Of a stretch of 64,000 nucleotides of DNA, positions 52,596 through 61,594 are shown piece by piece (position 1 is the first letter of the stretch; each line of letters begins with the position of its first letter). The DNA comes from Spirochaetota bacterium (GTDB lineage Bacteria > Spirochaetota > UBA4802 > JAGODF01): assembly GCA_029974015.1 (NCBI GenBank), contig JARKUF010000002.1, forward strand, positions 124,001 to 188,000, given 5' to 3'. The position numbers and the translations under genes were made by a program. The notes beneath the pieces are model-generated. The model was given only the letters and a program-made list of their open reading frames with translations. It did no database searches and was not told where the DNA came from.

Positions 52596-52988
52596 TCAAA
52601 CACCTATAAGTTGGGCAAGCACATTATCGGCCGTTTCACCTAATACCGCGGGAGATTCGAAATCATAGCTGTGGAGGTGAAATGCTTCGCTTATCCCCCG
52701 GACGTAGAGTGACCTCGATATCATTGACGGGAAGTCGCTTTCCTGATCAATACGGCGACGGATAATCGGTTTGTATTCGGCCGCGAGTTTTTTTCTTCTC
52801 GCTTCTTCCATTTCCAACACCAGGGTGTTTTTGTATTTTCTGAGGGCTTCAGGGGATATTTCCACTCTGTCGGCATGGGAAGAGAGGCGTTCCTCCGAGT
52901 CCTTTCCCTGAAGATCGCGCGGTCCCCTCAGTGCTTCGTTTCCGGCCCTGTCGTGGCTCGTTACATCGACAAACCTGTATATTTTCAT
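52596..52988 (-). CDS. Hypothetical protein, charged and helical
   Basis: The 130-residue protein starts at an ATG 8 bases after AAGG; a GTG at 52997 is in frame. It begins MKIYRFVDVTSHDRAGNE. The stretch SHADRVEISPEALRKYKNTL resembles the ADKVEIS-type segment of FlgM-like anti-sigma factors, but the protein is longer and has no other FlgM feature, so no function is assigned. It lies upstream of the thioesterase on the same strand. Confidence 0.6.
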   Translation of the reverse strand: MKIYRFVDVTSHDRAGNEALRGPRDLQGKDSEERLSSHADRVEISPEALRKYKNTLVLEMEEARRKKLAAEYKPIIRRRIDQESDFPSMISRSLYVRGISEAFHLHSYDFESPAVLGETADNVLAQLIGV

Positions 52989-53310
52989 GGCTTTCACCTT
53001 AACCGTCCAGGGTTTTGCCTGTTATGTCACATGCTCCCTACATATATCATCGGGCCCTGAATTCATTTTAATAAGCATATATTTCTGACCATGAGGGCAT
53101 GCCAATTCTTTTTACTTATATCCGTTAAACTGCTTGAATAAATCGGGTTCCTGAATGATATCTGGCAACCTCTAAAAATTAGGATTTCCCGCCCGCCTTC
53201 GGCGGGCGGGAAATCCTAAGTCCTGAGTATGCCTGTAGTTACATTTTTTGGGAAACTCAAAAATTTAATTTTTAGAGGGTCCCATCTGAGAAAGAACGAG
53301 GGAAAACCAG
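52989..53310. other. Intergenic region with a full dispersed element
   Basis: About 320 bases between divergent hypothetical genes. It contains the 120-bp element at 53164-53283 and AT-rich flanks. No RNA gene or clear promoter was seen. Confidence 0.6.
53164..53283 (+). repeat. Full copy of 120-bp MITE-like dispersed element
   Basis: The left end is GGCAACCTCTAAAAATTAGG and the right end is AATTTTTAGAGGGTCCC, inverted repeats over about 18 bases with two mismatches. The perfect GC hairpin lies at about 53182-53217. ATCT borders both ends (53160-53163 and 53284-53287), a possible target duplication. Confidence 0.9.
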
Positions 53311-53673
53311 GTGAATTACAGGAAAGAAATGGCCCGGCTCAAGAAGCACCGGAAAACATATGGACCGGTGATGGACCGTCTTTCTTCCCTCCATAGCGCC
53401 TGGGCGGGATTCTCGGAGCCGGTCCAAATTACCATGGAAGAAGATATGCTCACTATCCTGGAGCTTCTCACAATCGAGTATCTCGACCCGGATGCATTTA
53501 AAATTACAAAGAGTTTCGGGGAGTACCGCGCCCTGTACTATCTTGGCGGCTTCCCTTTTACCGCGAAAGGAGAACGCTTTCTTGCCGAGCGCCATAAGAA
53601 ACGTGTCCGGGTGATTGTGGGTGCAGTCGCGGCCTCGGTCGCAATTGCTTTGCTTCTCTTCGCGCTATTCTGA
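53311..53673 (+). CDS. Hypothetical protein with C-terminal membrane anchor
   Basis: The 120-residue protein starts at GTG after GAGGG. The soluble N-terminal part is helical (MNYRKEMARLKKHRKTYGPV) and contains a FGEYRALYYLGGFPFTAKGE segment. A single hydrophobic anchor (VIVGAVAASVAIALLLFALF) ends the protein. No family recognised. The TPR lipoprotein gene follows 17 bases later, so the two are probably co-transcribed. Confidence 0.6.
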   Translation: MNYRKEMARLKKHRKTYGPVMDRLSSLHSAWAGFSEPVQITMEEDMLTILELLTIEYLDPDAFKITKSFGEYRALYYLGGFPFTAKGERFLAERHKKRVRVIVGAVAASVAIALLLFALF

Positions 53674-53690
53674 TTTCGAGGATGCCTGCC

Positions 53691-54833
53691 ATGAAAAAAA
53701 CGCATTCAATTTTACGAAGGGCCTCATCAACGTCGATTTTGGTCTTTCTTGCGGCCCTTGCCTGCGGCCCCGGAGACGAGAGGGCGTGCCTTGAACGCGG
53801 GAAAGCACGTTTGCTGAATGGAAACATCCCCGGGACCATCGAGGACGCCGGGCGGGCCCTCGAGTTCAACCCGGAAAGCCCGGGCGCCTTTACGCTTCGC
53901 GGATTGGCACTGGCCAGGCAGAAAAAACACCGCGAGGCCCTTGAGGACTTCGACAGGGCCCTAGCCGCCGAACCCGGAAACGCCGATGCCCTCGTGGGCC
54001 GGGGTAAAACACGTAATGCCACAGGGAACCAGGAGGGCGCCCTGGAGGACCTCAATTCCGTAATTGCTCTTGTGCAATGCAGTTCTGATGCTTTCCGGGA
54101 AAGGGGAAACCTCTGGGCCTCCATGGGCAATTTCACCAGGGCCATTCAGGACTATCAAAAGGCCCTTTCGTGCAGGGCCGATGACTACGAGGCGATGCTG
54201 GCCCTCGGCATCATTGCCATGGAGACGGGGGACGCGAAGAAAGCCTCGGAGTATTTACGTAGCGTCATTCGGATGAAGCCCGACATGTCCGGTGGCTACT
54301 ACTACGATGGACTCCTTGCGCTGAGGGCCGGGGAATATGAGAAAGCCGTTGAAAGATACGGAGAAGTGGTACGCCTTGACCCGGAAAAGGCGGAAGGGTA
54401 TTACAATCGCGGCCTTGCACTGGGCCATCTTTTGCGCTACAAAGAGGCCGTACAAAACTTTACCAGGGCCATCTCCCTGAAGCCGTCTTTTTACGCTGCC
54501 TTCCTAAACAGGGGCTACGCCCATGCCGGCATGAAGAACTATCTGGAGGCTATCAGTGATTATAATGCCGCCCTGGCGCTTCGAAAAGATTCCGCAAAAG
54601 CATTCTACAACCGCGGCCTTGCCAGGGCCGCAATAGGAAATTTCAGGGACGCCGCGGAAGATTTTACCTCCACACTACGATACAGCAAACACGACGCCGG
54701 GGCCTACTACAACAGGGGGCTTGCGCGGTACAACATGGGAAAGAAGGTTCCAGGATGCGACGATATGAAAAAAGCGTCGACTTTGGGAGATTCGGATGCG
54801 AGGGAGTTTGTCGTAACCCATTGCGGGAAATGA
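53691..54833 (+). CDS. TPR-repeat lipoprotein
   Basis: The 380-residue protein starts at the ATG lying 9 bases after GAGG; ATG 53682 is in frame. The lipoprotein signal is STSILVFLAALAC. About nine tetratricopeptide repeats follow, each with the A-x-x-x-Y/F-N-R-G-L-A pattern, for example DPEKAEGYYNRGLALGHLLR and KDSAKAFYNRGLARAAIG. It should be a protein-protein scaffold anchored at the periplasmic membrane face or outer membrane. Its 3' end overlaps the end of the convergent deacetylase-like gene by 159 bases. Confidence 0.85.
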   Translation: MKKTHSILRRASSTSILVFLAALACGPGDERACLERGKARLLNGNIPGTIEDAGRALEFNPESPGAFTLRGLALARQKKHREALEDFDRALAAEPGNADALVGRGKTRNATGNQEGALEDLNSVIALVQCSSDAFRERGNLWASMGNFTRAIQDYQKALSCRADDYEAMLALGIIAMETGDAKKASEYLRSVIRMKPDMSGGYYYDGLLALRAGEYEKAVERYGEVVRLDPEKAEGYYNRGLALGHLLRYKEAVQNFTRAISLKPSFYAAFLNRGYAHAGMKNYLEAISDYNAALALRKDSAKAFYNRGLARAAIGNFRDAAEDFTSTLRYSKHDAGAYYNRGLARYNMGKKVPGCDDMKKASTLGDSDAREFVVTHCGK

Positions 54834-55886
54834 GCCGCCTGCGAATTTTTGTTTTTTTATCGCCGGGAATGCCCGCTTCCCGTACATCGCGGCGGCGCAG
54901 TCCCGCAGGTCCAGAATTTTCCAGGTACCCCGTTCTATCCGGCTTCGGCGGGCCGAAAGCAGGTTGCGCAACCGCGACACTCCCGCCGGTTCGTTGCCGT
55001 TTCCGTGAACGAGGATGATGCTCCCACCCCGGGGGACTTCCCGTTTCGCAAGCCACGCGTCCGCTCCCAGGGGAATGAGGCCCCAGGAGCGCATCTTCTC
55101 CACGATTTTCCTGTTGGACACCAGGCCCGGAAAGCGGACGAAGACCGATGGGGTCAATCCTTCCTCGATCATAATTTCTTCCGCCTTTAATATCTCCTTT
55201 TCAATGTCGACGTTTGTACCGAGCAGGAAACCCTTACTCAATTCCCATGGGCGCGGGCGGAACACCTGGGGGTGCGAATAGGAATGGTTCACCCAGGTGA
55301 TATCGATCTTTCCTGCTGTTTCTAATGAACGCAGCCATTCGAGGTCCCGGCCGTGGTTTTTCAGCCAGAAAGCGCTTACGGCAATTGCGACCGGGACGGG
55401 ACGCCGGCGCCCTTGAAAAGAGCCAATGAGATCGGTGAATATCGACCTTACGAGTGGATGCTTAGATGGACAGAGGTCCACGGAGACCACGGCGCCATCG
55501 AGGTTTCTCTCAAAGTGACGGATCCCCTGGTTTTGGACCGGATAGGGGCGGCCGGTCGCATCACCCAGGGCGGCGAGATAGGGCGGAAAGTCATGGGCGG
55601 AAACCGCGACTTCGGGCCACGACGCGGAAAAAAGGAGATCATCGGCCTTTGCTATGGCGGTGCGAAAGGAGCGGCCGTCAACCACTACGTACTTTTCTCC
55701 GCCGTCCATGTAGAACCGGCGCAATGCGATGAGCTTTGCCCCGCCGCGGACAGGGGAGCAGGGTATGATGACGGGTTTGTACCCCGTGACTTTGCCCGCA
55801 AGCAGGTGAGTCGCTGAGGATAAAAATGCAACTGCTATCGCCGATCCGAGAAAAAGCCGGAAGAGGGAGCGCTGTCCGTCGTTCAA
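54675..55886 (-). CDS. Polysaccharide-deacetylase-like exported protein
   Basis: The 403-residue protein starts at TTG, 6 bases after AGGAGG. The N-terminal signal is LFLGSAIAVAFLSSATHLLA. The NodB-like core has VVSVDLCPSKHP in the metal-Asp position, AIAVSAFWLKNH, and the HxxxH motif in WVNHSYSHPQVF, then SVFVRFPGLVSN and GSIILVHGNGNE. It may deacetylate an envelope glycan, though the Asp-Asp motif is reduced to one Asp. The last 53 codons run antisense to the TPR gene and look unlike a domain, so the natural stop may have been lost. It lies 11 bases after the MBL gene in one operon. Confidence 0.75.
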   Translation of the reverse strand: MNDGQRSLFRLFLGSAIAVAFLSSATHLLAGKVTGYKPVIIPCSPVRGGAKLIALRRFYMDGGEKYVVVDGRSFRTAIAKADDLLFSASWPEVAVSAHDFPPYLAALGDATGRPYPVQNQGIRHFERNLDGAVVSVDLCPSKHPLVRSIFTDLIGSFQGRRRPVPVAIAVSAFWLKNHGRDLEWLRSLETAGKIDITWVNHSYSHPQVFRPRPWELSKGFLLGTNVDIEKEILKAEEIMIEEGLTPSVFVRFPGLVSNRKIVEKMRSWGLIPLGADAWLAKREVPRGGSIILVHGNGNEPAGVSRLRNLLSARRSRIERGTWKILDLRDCAAAMYGKRAFPAIKKQKFAGGSFPAMGYDKLPRIRISQSRRFFHIVASWNLLSHVVPRKPPVVVGPGVVFAVS

Positions 55887-55897
55887 GGGGGGCCTCC

Positions 55898-56851
55898 TTA
55901 CAGTTTGAAAACCGTTCCCTCGGTGGCCATGATCACTTCCGGGCGGGACATGCTCATGGCTTCTCGGTGCTCAAGGGCCTCACTGTGGATATTGCGAAGT
56001 GCGGCGTCGGAGTACGAGGGTTCATGGTGGGTGAGGACAAGGGTCTCAACGTCCCAACGGATGGCGCAGTTCACTGCCACGGTATAGGATGTATGTCCCC
56101 AGTCGAATTTCATGAAGGACTCGTCCAGGGTGTACTGTGAATCGATGATGAGGAGGTCGGCGCCAAGGAAAAAGTCGGTATCATTTCCCGGTTTTTCCAG
56201 CATCTCTCCCGTTAACTCCACGTCTGTAGCGAAGATGAAGGTTTTTCCCCCCTGCTTAAAACGATAGGCGATGCTTCCTCCGGGATGCTTTAGCGGAAAA
56301 CAGCTCACAATTAGATCTTTTTCCATTACAAGAGGTGTTTCCGGGTCCATAAGATGGAAATGTTTGGTTGACGCCGTTTTTTCAAAGGGGGCGGGGAAAA
56401 AACGGAAATCTCCCTGCTGATGTATAAGGCGGTTTTCCATGTCCGGATAGGGGGAATAGAAATTGAGCGTATTGCCCTTGATGTACAGCGGTTTGAAAAA
56501 GGGAAGGCCCTGGATATGGTCCCAGTGGGTATGGGTTATGAAGATATTGGCCATGCCCTCACCGCGGCCGCAGGGGCCTTTGAGGAGCTGGTCGCCAAGG
56601 GGGCGTATGCCCGTACCGCAGTCGATGATGTAGATGTTCCCCGAGGAGGAGGTGACGGTGACGCAGGTGGTGTTTCCTCCATAGACGGTGGAAAGCTCCC
56701 TGGGGAGCTTTCCGATAAAATCCTCCACGCGGTCCGGGCGAAGCCCCTCCCGGGCCGCCAGGTCGAGAATGCTTTTTAATCTTTCCCTGTATTCATCGTT
56801 CACTAAGGGCGTCGGGAGAGAACCCCGGACGCCCATCAGTTTTATTTCCAT
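55898..56851 (-). CDS. MBL-fold metal-dependent hydrolase
   Basis: The 317-residue protein has the metallo-beta-lactamase metal motif FITHTHWDHIQGLPFF, earlier GGNTTCVTVTSSSGNIYIID, a mid His (FPLKHPGGSIAY), Asp in FATDVE and late His in LVLTHHEPSY. The RGSLPTP opening and the GGNTxC segment are typical of a phosphodiesterase-like MBL subfamily (PhnP/RNase Z relatives). The exact substrate is unknown. AAGGA is 6 bases before the ATG. It is first in an operon with the deacetylase-like gene. Confidence 0.85.
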   Translation of the reverse strand: MEIKLMGVRGSLPTPLVNDEYRERLKSILDLAAREGLRPDRVEDFIGKLPRELSTVYGGNTTCVTVTSSSGNIYIIDCGTGIRPLGDQLLKGPCGRGEGMANIFITHTHWDHIQGLPFFKPLYIKGNTLNFYSPYPDMENRLIHQQGDFRFFPAPFEKTASTKHFHLMDPETPLVMEKDLIVSCFPLKHPGGSIAYRFKQGGKTFIFATDVELTGEMLEKPGNDTDFFLGADLLIIDSQYTLDESFMKFDWGHTSYTVAVNCAIRWDVETLVLTHHEPSYSDAALRNIHSEALEHREAMSMSRPEVIMATEGTVFKL

Positions 56852-57016
56852 GGTGTTTCCTTAATGGGGACTTTTAAAGATAAACGTACAGGCGCAATGC
56901 ATCGCGCCAGATAGGCCCCTCGTTCTCCTCTCGCAGGCAAGGTTTATCTTCCATATTATTGACCTGTCATTTTTTCAACCTTTTTTAATGTCCATATTCC
57001 CATTTTTCAGGGTTAT

Positions 57017-57050
57017 GGCAACCTCTAATAATAATTAGGTTTTCCCGCGC
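57017..57050 (+). repeat. Truncated dispersed element (left end only)
   Basis: GGCAACCTCTAATAATAATT and TAGGTTTTCCCGCGC are the left end and start of the hairpin; the rest is missing. It lies just beyond the 3' end of the minus-strand thioesterase gene. Confidence 0.7.
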
Positions 57051-57064
57051 AAAAACTCATGTTT

Positions 57065-57565
57065 CTAACATCCTTCACGTCGGTCGTGGGAGCTTTTTTC
57101 GCGACGGCGTTCTGCAAGGCGGTTTTTCCTCCGCTCCTGGGCTTCTGCGTTTCTTCTCCGCTGTTCTTCATTTTCCAGAATGAGTTCCGGTACTTTCGCA
57201 GGTTTACCGTCGCTGTTCAGGGCCACGAAGGTAAGGTACGCCGAAGCGGTATGGCGGCACTCGCCAGTTATAAAATTTTCTGCTTCTACCCTAACGCCAA
57301 TTTCCATGGATGTTTTGCCTGCATAATTTATGCTGGCCGATATTTTCAGAATGTCTCCCACGTACACAGGATTGTGGAAATCCAGGCGGTCGATAGAGGC
57401 GGTAACGCTGTTGGACGAGGAATGGCGCGTGGCAACGATGCCCGCGGTGTTGTCGATAAGGCGCATGATGACGCCCCCATGGACATTTCCCGCGAGGTTG
57501 GCGTCGGTCTGGGCCATCTGCTGGACGATGTGAATAGTGCTGTCGCTGACGCGTTTTCCGTTCAT
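57065..57565 (-). CDS. Acyl-CoA thioesterase, hotdog fold (YciA/Acot type)
   Basis: The 166-residue protein has the hotdog helix and Asp/Asn motif in GNVHGGVIMRLIDNTAGIVA, then SIDRLDFHNPVYVGDILKIS, and the GVRVEAENFITGE and TASAYLTFVALN strands. The C-terminal 40 residues form a very charged Arg/Glu-rich helix (EEQRRRNAEAQERRKNRLAE). GGGAG precedes the ATG. It probably hydrolyses medium- or long-chain acyl-CoA. Confidence 0.88.
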   Translation of the reverse strand: MNGKRVSDSTIHIVQQMAQTDANLAGNVHGGVIMRLIDNTAGIVATRHSSSNSVTASIDRLDFHNPVYVGDILKISASINYAGKTSMEIGVRVEAENFITGECRHTASAYLTFVALNSDGKPAKVPELILENEEQRRRNAEAQERRKNRLAERRREKSSHDRREGC

Positions 57566-57600
57566 TTGATGTATCTCCCGGGCGGCGCAGGTTTATTATC

Positions 57601-57660
57601 AGGGAACTTTAAGCAATCTGGATTTTTGCCCGTCATTGGCGGACGGGGAAATACAATTAA
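57601..57660. repeat. Possible remnant of the dispersed element
   Basis: GGGAACTTTAAGCAATCTGG followed by an imperfect hairpin (TTTTGCCCGTC with GACGGGGAAA-like arm) resembles the family but is strongly diverged. Confidence 0.35.
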
Positions 57661-57767
57661 GCTTATCATGAAATAATGAACCCGGGCATGGCTTTTGTCA
57701 ATTATAATCGCATCAAGCGCGGAGAATATCATCCTGTATAATTCTTTCAGTGACCATAATATTTTAA

Positions 57768-57796
57768 TTGACACCCACCATTACTGGACCGAATAA
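57768..57796 (+). promoter_or_regulatory. Possible carB promoter
   Basis: Perfect TTGACA (57768-57773) with GAATAA (57791-57796) at a 17-base spacing. The -10 is poor. The start codon at 57823 would leave a leader of about 20 bases. Confidence 0.35.
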
Positions 57797-57822
57797 CTGA
57801 GGAAAATTTGAAGGAATGTTAT

Positions 57823-60800
57823 ATGCCGAAGAGAACCGACATCAATTCAGTGCTCATTATCGGATCAGGGCCCATTGTTATTGGACAGGCATGCGAATTC
57901 GATTATTCAGGGACCCAGGCCTGCAAGGCACTGCGCAATCTCGGATACAGAATAATCCTGGTCAATTCCAATCCCGCCACAATCATGACGGACCCCGGGA
58001 TGGCGGACGCCACCTATATTGAGCCGCTCAATGTCGATACTCTGGAGCGGATCATCGAAAAAGAGAAACCCGATGCGCTTTTGCCGAACCTCGGCGGCCA
58101 GACGGGCCTCAATCTCTCCTCGGAGCTCAACAGCCGCGGAATCCTTGCAAAGCACGGAGTACGGATCATTGGCGTTGAGGCCGACGCTATAGAGCGCGGC
58201 GAAGACCGCATCGCCTTCAAAAAAACCATGAACGCCCTTGGGATCGAGATGCCCAGAAGCGAACCGGCATACAGCCTCGACGAAGCGAGGGCCATAGCCG
58301 AAAAGTTAGGCTATCCCCTCGTGATTCGGCCCGCTTATACAATGGGAGGCACCGGGGGGGGACATGTCTACAACGCCGAGGAGCTTGAAACAATGGTGTC
58401 CCGCGGGCTTGCGGCGAGCTTCATCGGCCAGGTCCTCGTGGAAGAGTCCGTCGAGGGATGGGAGGAGCTTGAACTCGAGGTGGTGCGCGACGCGAAAAAC
58501 CGGATGATCACGGTCTGCTTCATAGAGAACGTGGACGCCATGGGCGTACACACCGGCGATTCCTTTTGCACGGCCCCGATGCTCACCATAAGCCCGCGGC
58601 TCCAGGAGCGCCTCCAAAAATATGCCCATACAATCGTCGAAGCGATCAAGGTTATCGGCGGCACCAATGTCCAGTTTGCCCACGACCCGAAGTCGGGCCG
58701 CGTTGTCGTCATCGAGATTAACCCCAGGACATCGCGCTCTTCGGCCCTGGCCTCGAAAGCCACCGGCTTCCCCATCGCCCTCGTATCCGCCATGCTTGCC
58801 GCGGGGCTTACTCTTGATGAAATACCTTATTGGCGAGACGGCACCCTTGATAAATACACTCCCTCGGGAGACTATGTCGTGGTAAAATTCCCGCGATGGG
58901 GCTTCGAGAAGTTCGAAGGAGTGGAGGACCGGCTGGGGACCCAGATGCGCGCCGTCGGGGAGGTGATGAGCATCGGGAAAAATTATAAGGAGGCATATCA
59001 GAAAGCCATCCGTTCCCTGGAGAGCGGGCGCTACGGGCTGGGGTTTGCGAAGAATTTCAACAGCCTTCCCCTGGAAACACTGATGAGGCTTCTCAGCGTC
59101 CCCTCGAGCGAAAGGCAATTTCTCATGTACGAGGCCCTTCGAAAGGGGGCCGATATCGATCGCATCCATGAAAGGACCCATATTAAGAAATATTTCATTG
59201 AACAGATGAAGGAGCTTGTAGAGCTTGAAGAAACAATATTAGCATCGGGGGGAACGATGCCAGACGAACTCCTCAGGCGGGCCAAGGCCGACGGCTTTGC
59301 GGACAGGTATTTAGCGAAGATCACCGGCGTTCCCGAGAAATCAATTCGCGAACGCCGCCTGGCCCTCGGCATTGCCGAAGCCTGGGAGCCCATTCCCGTG
59401 AGCGGCGTGGAGGACGCTTCGTATTACTATTCCACATACAATGGTTCCGACCGGGTGGAAGTTTCCAATAGGAAGAAGATAATGGTATTAGGAGGCGGCC
59501 CCAACAGGATAGGCCAGGGAATAGAGTTCGACTACTGCTGTGTCCACGCCGCCTTCGCAATAAAGGAGGCGGGATACGAGGCCATCATGGTCAACTGCAA
59601 TCCTGAGACTGTCTCCACCGACTACGACACCGCCGACAAGCTCTACTTCGAGCCCCTCACTGTGGAAGATGTCCTTTCCATTTACCTCAAAGAAAAGCCG
59701 GAGAGCGTCATCGTCCAATTCGGGGGGCAGACGCCCCTGAACATAGCCGGAGACCTCCTGAACGCCGGCGTGAAGATCGCCGGGACATCGCCGGACTCCA
59801 TCGACCTGGCCGAGGACCGGGACCGCTTCAGAAAAATAATGCAAAAGCTCGGCATACCGCAGCCGGAATCGGGCATGGCCGCTACCATTGAAGAGGCACT
59901 CGCTGTGGCGTCGGCCATCGGCTATCCCCTTATGGTCAGGCCTTCCTATGTTTTAGGCGGGCGCGCCATGGAGGTCATCCACTACGAGGAGATGCTGAGA
60001 CAGTATGTCGCGGCGGCTGTGGACGTGTCTCCTGACAGGCCCATCCTCATCGACCGCTTTCTGGAAAACGCCATTGAATGCGAGGCCGACGCCATCTGCG
60101 ACGGCGAAGAGGCCTTTGTTCCGGCGGTAATGGAACACATCGAGCTCGCCGGGATTCATTCCGGCGATTCCGCCTGCGTAATTCCGCCGGTGAACATACC
60201 GGCGAAGCATATTGCCACAATTGAGGAGTACACCAGGAAAATCGCGATTGAACTTAAGGTTGTGGGCCTCATGAACATCCAGTACGCCATTTCAAACGGT
60301 ACGGTGTATATCCTCGAAGCAAATCCACGGGCCTCGCGGACCGTGCCTCTCGTATCGAAAGTCTGCAACATCCCCATGGCGAAATACGCCACACAGGTGA
60401 TGCTTGGGGCGAAAATTAAAGACCTGAACCTCTCTAAGAAGCGGATTGAGCATTTTGGAGTGAAGGAGTCGGTGTTGCCCTTCAATATGTTTCCCGAGGT
60501 GGACCCCATACTGGGACCGGAGATGCGTTCCACCGGCGAGGTGCTTGGCATGGCCGACAGCTTCGGGATGGCCTTTTTCAAGGCCGAAGACGCGGCGCAG
60601 CAGCGCCTTCCACTGGAAGGATGCGTTCTCATCACGGTTAATAAAAAGGATCGCCCCGCCGCACTGGAAGTCGCCAAGGGGTTTACTGAACTCGGTTTCA
60701 GAATAATGGCAACGGAGGGGACCGCCAGGTTTTTAGGGGAACATGGCGTGAAGGCTGAAATGGTCCAGAAACTGTATCAGGGACGGCCCAATGTGATAGA

Positions 60801-61023
60801 CAGAGTCAAGAACAACGAGGTGAACCTCATCATCAATTCTCCAAGCGGGAAAGAGAGCGAACACGACGATTCCTACATACGAAAGGCGGCCATCAAATAC
60901 AAGATCCCCTATATAACCACCATGGCGGCCGCCTATGCCACGGTGACGGGAATAGGAACAAAAAAAAGCGGCCGGGAAGCGCCTTTGAAGTCCCTCCAGG
61001 AGTACCACGTTACCGGTTCCTGA
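57823..61023 (+). CDS. carB: Carbamoyl-phosphate synthase large subunit
   Basis: The 1066-residue protein has the full CarB plan. The first ATP-grasp half (1-400) contains GSGPIVIGQACEFDYSGTQA and MTDPGMADATYIEPL. An oligomerisation region (400-550) follows, then the second half with GGGPNRIGQGIEFDYCCVHA and VQFGGQTPLNIA. The C-terminal MGS regulatory domain starts near 930 (GCVLITVNKKDRPAALEVAK). It makes carbamoyl phosphate from glutamine nitrogen (via CarA), bicarbonate and two ATP for pyrimidine and arginine synthesis. AAGGA precedes the ATG by 7 bases; a TTG at 57808 would add five residues. carA is not adjacent. Confidence 0.97.
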   Translation: MPKRTDINSVLIIGSGPIVIGQACEFDYSGTQACKALRNLGYRIILVNSNPATIMTDPGMADATYIEPLNVDTLERIIEKEKPDALLPNLGGQTGLNLSSELNSRGILAKHGVRIIGVEADAIERGEDRIAFKKTMNALGIEMPRSEPAYSLDEARAIAEKLGYPLVIRPAYTMGGTGGGHVYNAEELETMVSRGLAASFIGQVLVEESVEGWEELELEVVRDAKNRMITVCFIENVDAMGVHTGDSFCTAPMLTISPRLQERLQKYAHTIVEAIKVIGGTNVQFAHDPKSGRVVVIEINPRTSRSSALASKATGFPIALVSAMLAAGLTLDEIPYWRDGTLDKYTPSGDYVVVKFPRWGFEKFEGVEDRLGTQMRAVGEVMSIGKNYKEAYQKAIRSLESGRYGLGFAKNFNSLPLETLMRLLSVPSSERQFLMYEALRKGADIDRIHERTHIKKYFIEQMKELVELEETILASGGTMPDELLRRAKADGFADRYLAKITGVPEKSIRERRLALGIAEAWEPIPVSGVEDASYYYSTYNGSDRVEVSNRKKIMVLGGGPNRIGQGIEFDYCCVHAAFAIKEAGYEAIMVNCNPETVSTDYDTADKLYFEPLTVEDVLSIYLKEKPESVIVQFGGQTPLNIAGDLLNAGVKIAGTSPDSIDLAEDRDRFRKIMQKLGIPQPESGMAATIEEALAVASAIGYPLMVRPSYVLGGRAMEVIHYEEMLRQYVAAAVDVSPDRPILIDRFLENAIECEADAICDGEEAFVPAVMEHIELAGIHSGDSACVIPPVNIPAKHIATIEEYTRKIAIELKVVGLMNIQYAISNGTVYILEANPRASRTVPLVSKVCNIPMAKYATQVMLGAKIKDLNLSKKRIEHFGVKESVLPFNMFPEVDPILGPEMRSTGEVLGMADSFGMAFFKAEDAAQQRLPLEGCVLITVNKKDRPAALEVAKGFTELGFRIMATEGTARFLGEHGVKAEMVQKLYQGRPNVIDRVKNNEVNLIINSPSGKESEHDDSYIRKAAIKYKIPYITTMAAAYATVTGIGTKKSGREAPLKSLQEYHVTGS

Positions 61024-61055
61024 GGAATTGAGAAGAATAAGGCGGCCAATCATTA

Positions 61056-61120
61056 TTCCGTTTTTCCGTCCTCTATGGGCGGGCGGAAAAGCCCAGGTGC
61101 TGAGCGGCCATTAAGGTTCC
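61056..61120 (+). repeat. Partial dispersed element after carB
   Basis: CCGTTTTTCCGTCC and GGGCGGGCGGAAAAGCCC form an imperfect hairpin, followed by CAGGTGCTGAGCGGCCA and TTAAGGTTCC, which match the family middle and right end. The copy is shortened. Confidence 0.6.
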
Positions 61121-61152
61121 TATAAAAAATGCTTTCTATCTTCAATAAAATA

Positions 61153-61180
61153 TTGACAAATTATTTTATTGCAAATAATT
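61153..61180 (+). promoter_or_regulatory. Possible cold-shock gene promoter
   Basis: Perfect TTGACA (61153-61158) in a very AT-rich stretch. The -10 candidate TAATTA is poor. A start here would give a leader of more than 100 bases, as is usual for cspA-type genes. Confidence 0.4.
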
Positions 61181-61296
61181 AGTAATGTGCGGTCGGCATA
61201 CAGGCTTTTTACCGGCACGCACAAGCCCCGGGGGATGGGCGGTGTCCCCGGGGACCGCGAGTCGCCCGTAATATTTTTAAGAAGGAGAGTTTCTTT

Positions 61297-61497
61297 ATGC
61301 CCAAGGGAGTAATCAAGTGGTTTAATGAAAAGAAAGGCTATGGATTTATCTCGAATGAAGAGGGGGGAGATGTCTTCGTCCACTACACCGGCATCCAGGG
61401 TGACGGGTTCAGGACCCTTAACGAGGGAGACCGCGTCGAGTTTGAGATAGAAACAAGCGATAAAGGCCCCAGGGCCGTTGCGGTGAAGGCCGTTTAG
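61297..61497 (+). CDS. csp: Cold-shock domain protein (CspA family)
   Basis: The 66-residue protein is a complete cold-shock domain. The RNP1-like [10 protein letters not shown] and RNP2-like [10 protein letters not shown] nucleic-acid-binding motifs are present, with the opening [10 protein letters not shown]. It binds single-stranded RNA/DNA as an RNA chaperone. GAAGGAGAG lies about 10 bases before the ATG. The upstream leader of about 110-140 bases contains a GC-rich segment (61213-61265) that could fold (CCCCGGGG-type pairing near 61227-61256), consistent with post-transcriptional control, but this is not proven. Confidence 0.95.
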   Translation: MPKGVIKWFNEKKGYGFISNEEGGDVFVHYTGIQGDGFRTLNEGDRVEFEIETSDKGPRAVAVKAV

Positions 61498-61522
61498 CCG
61501 TTCAATCTTCCGCTGAAATGAA

Positions 61523-61560
61523 AAGGCCGGGGCTGTCACGATGATGGCCCCTTTTGTTTT
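61523..61560 (+). terminator. Probable intrinsic terminator of the cold-shock gene
   Basis: GGGGC and GCCCC arms about 11 bases apart are followed by TTTTGTTTT. The stem is short but well placed after the stop. Confidence 0.5.
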
Positions 61561-61594
61561 ATGGAAGCCTAATGGGATTTTCTAACGTAAGCCC

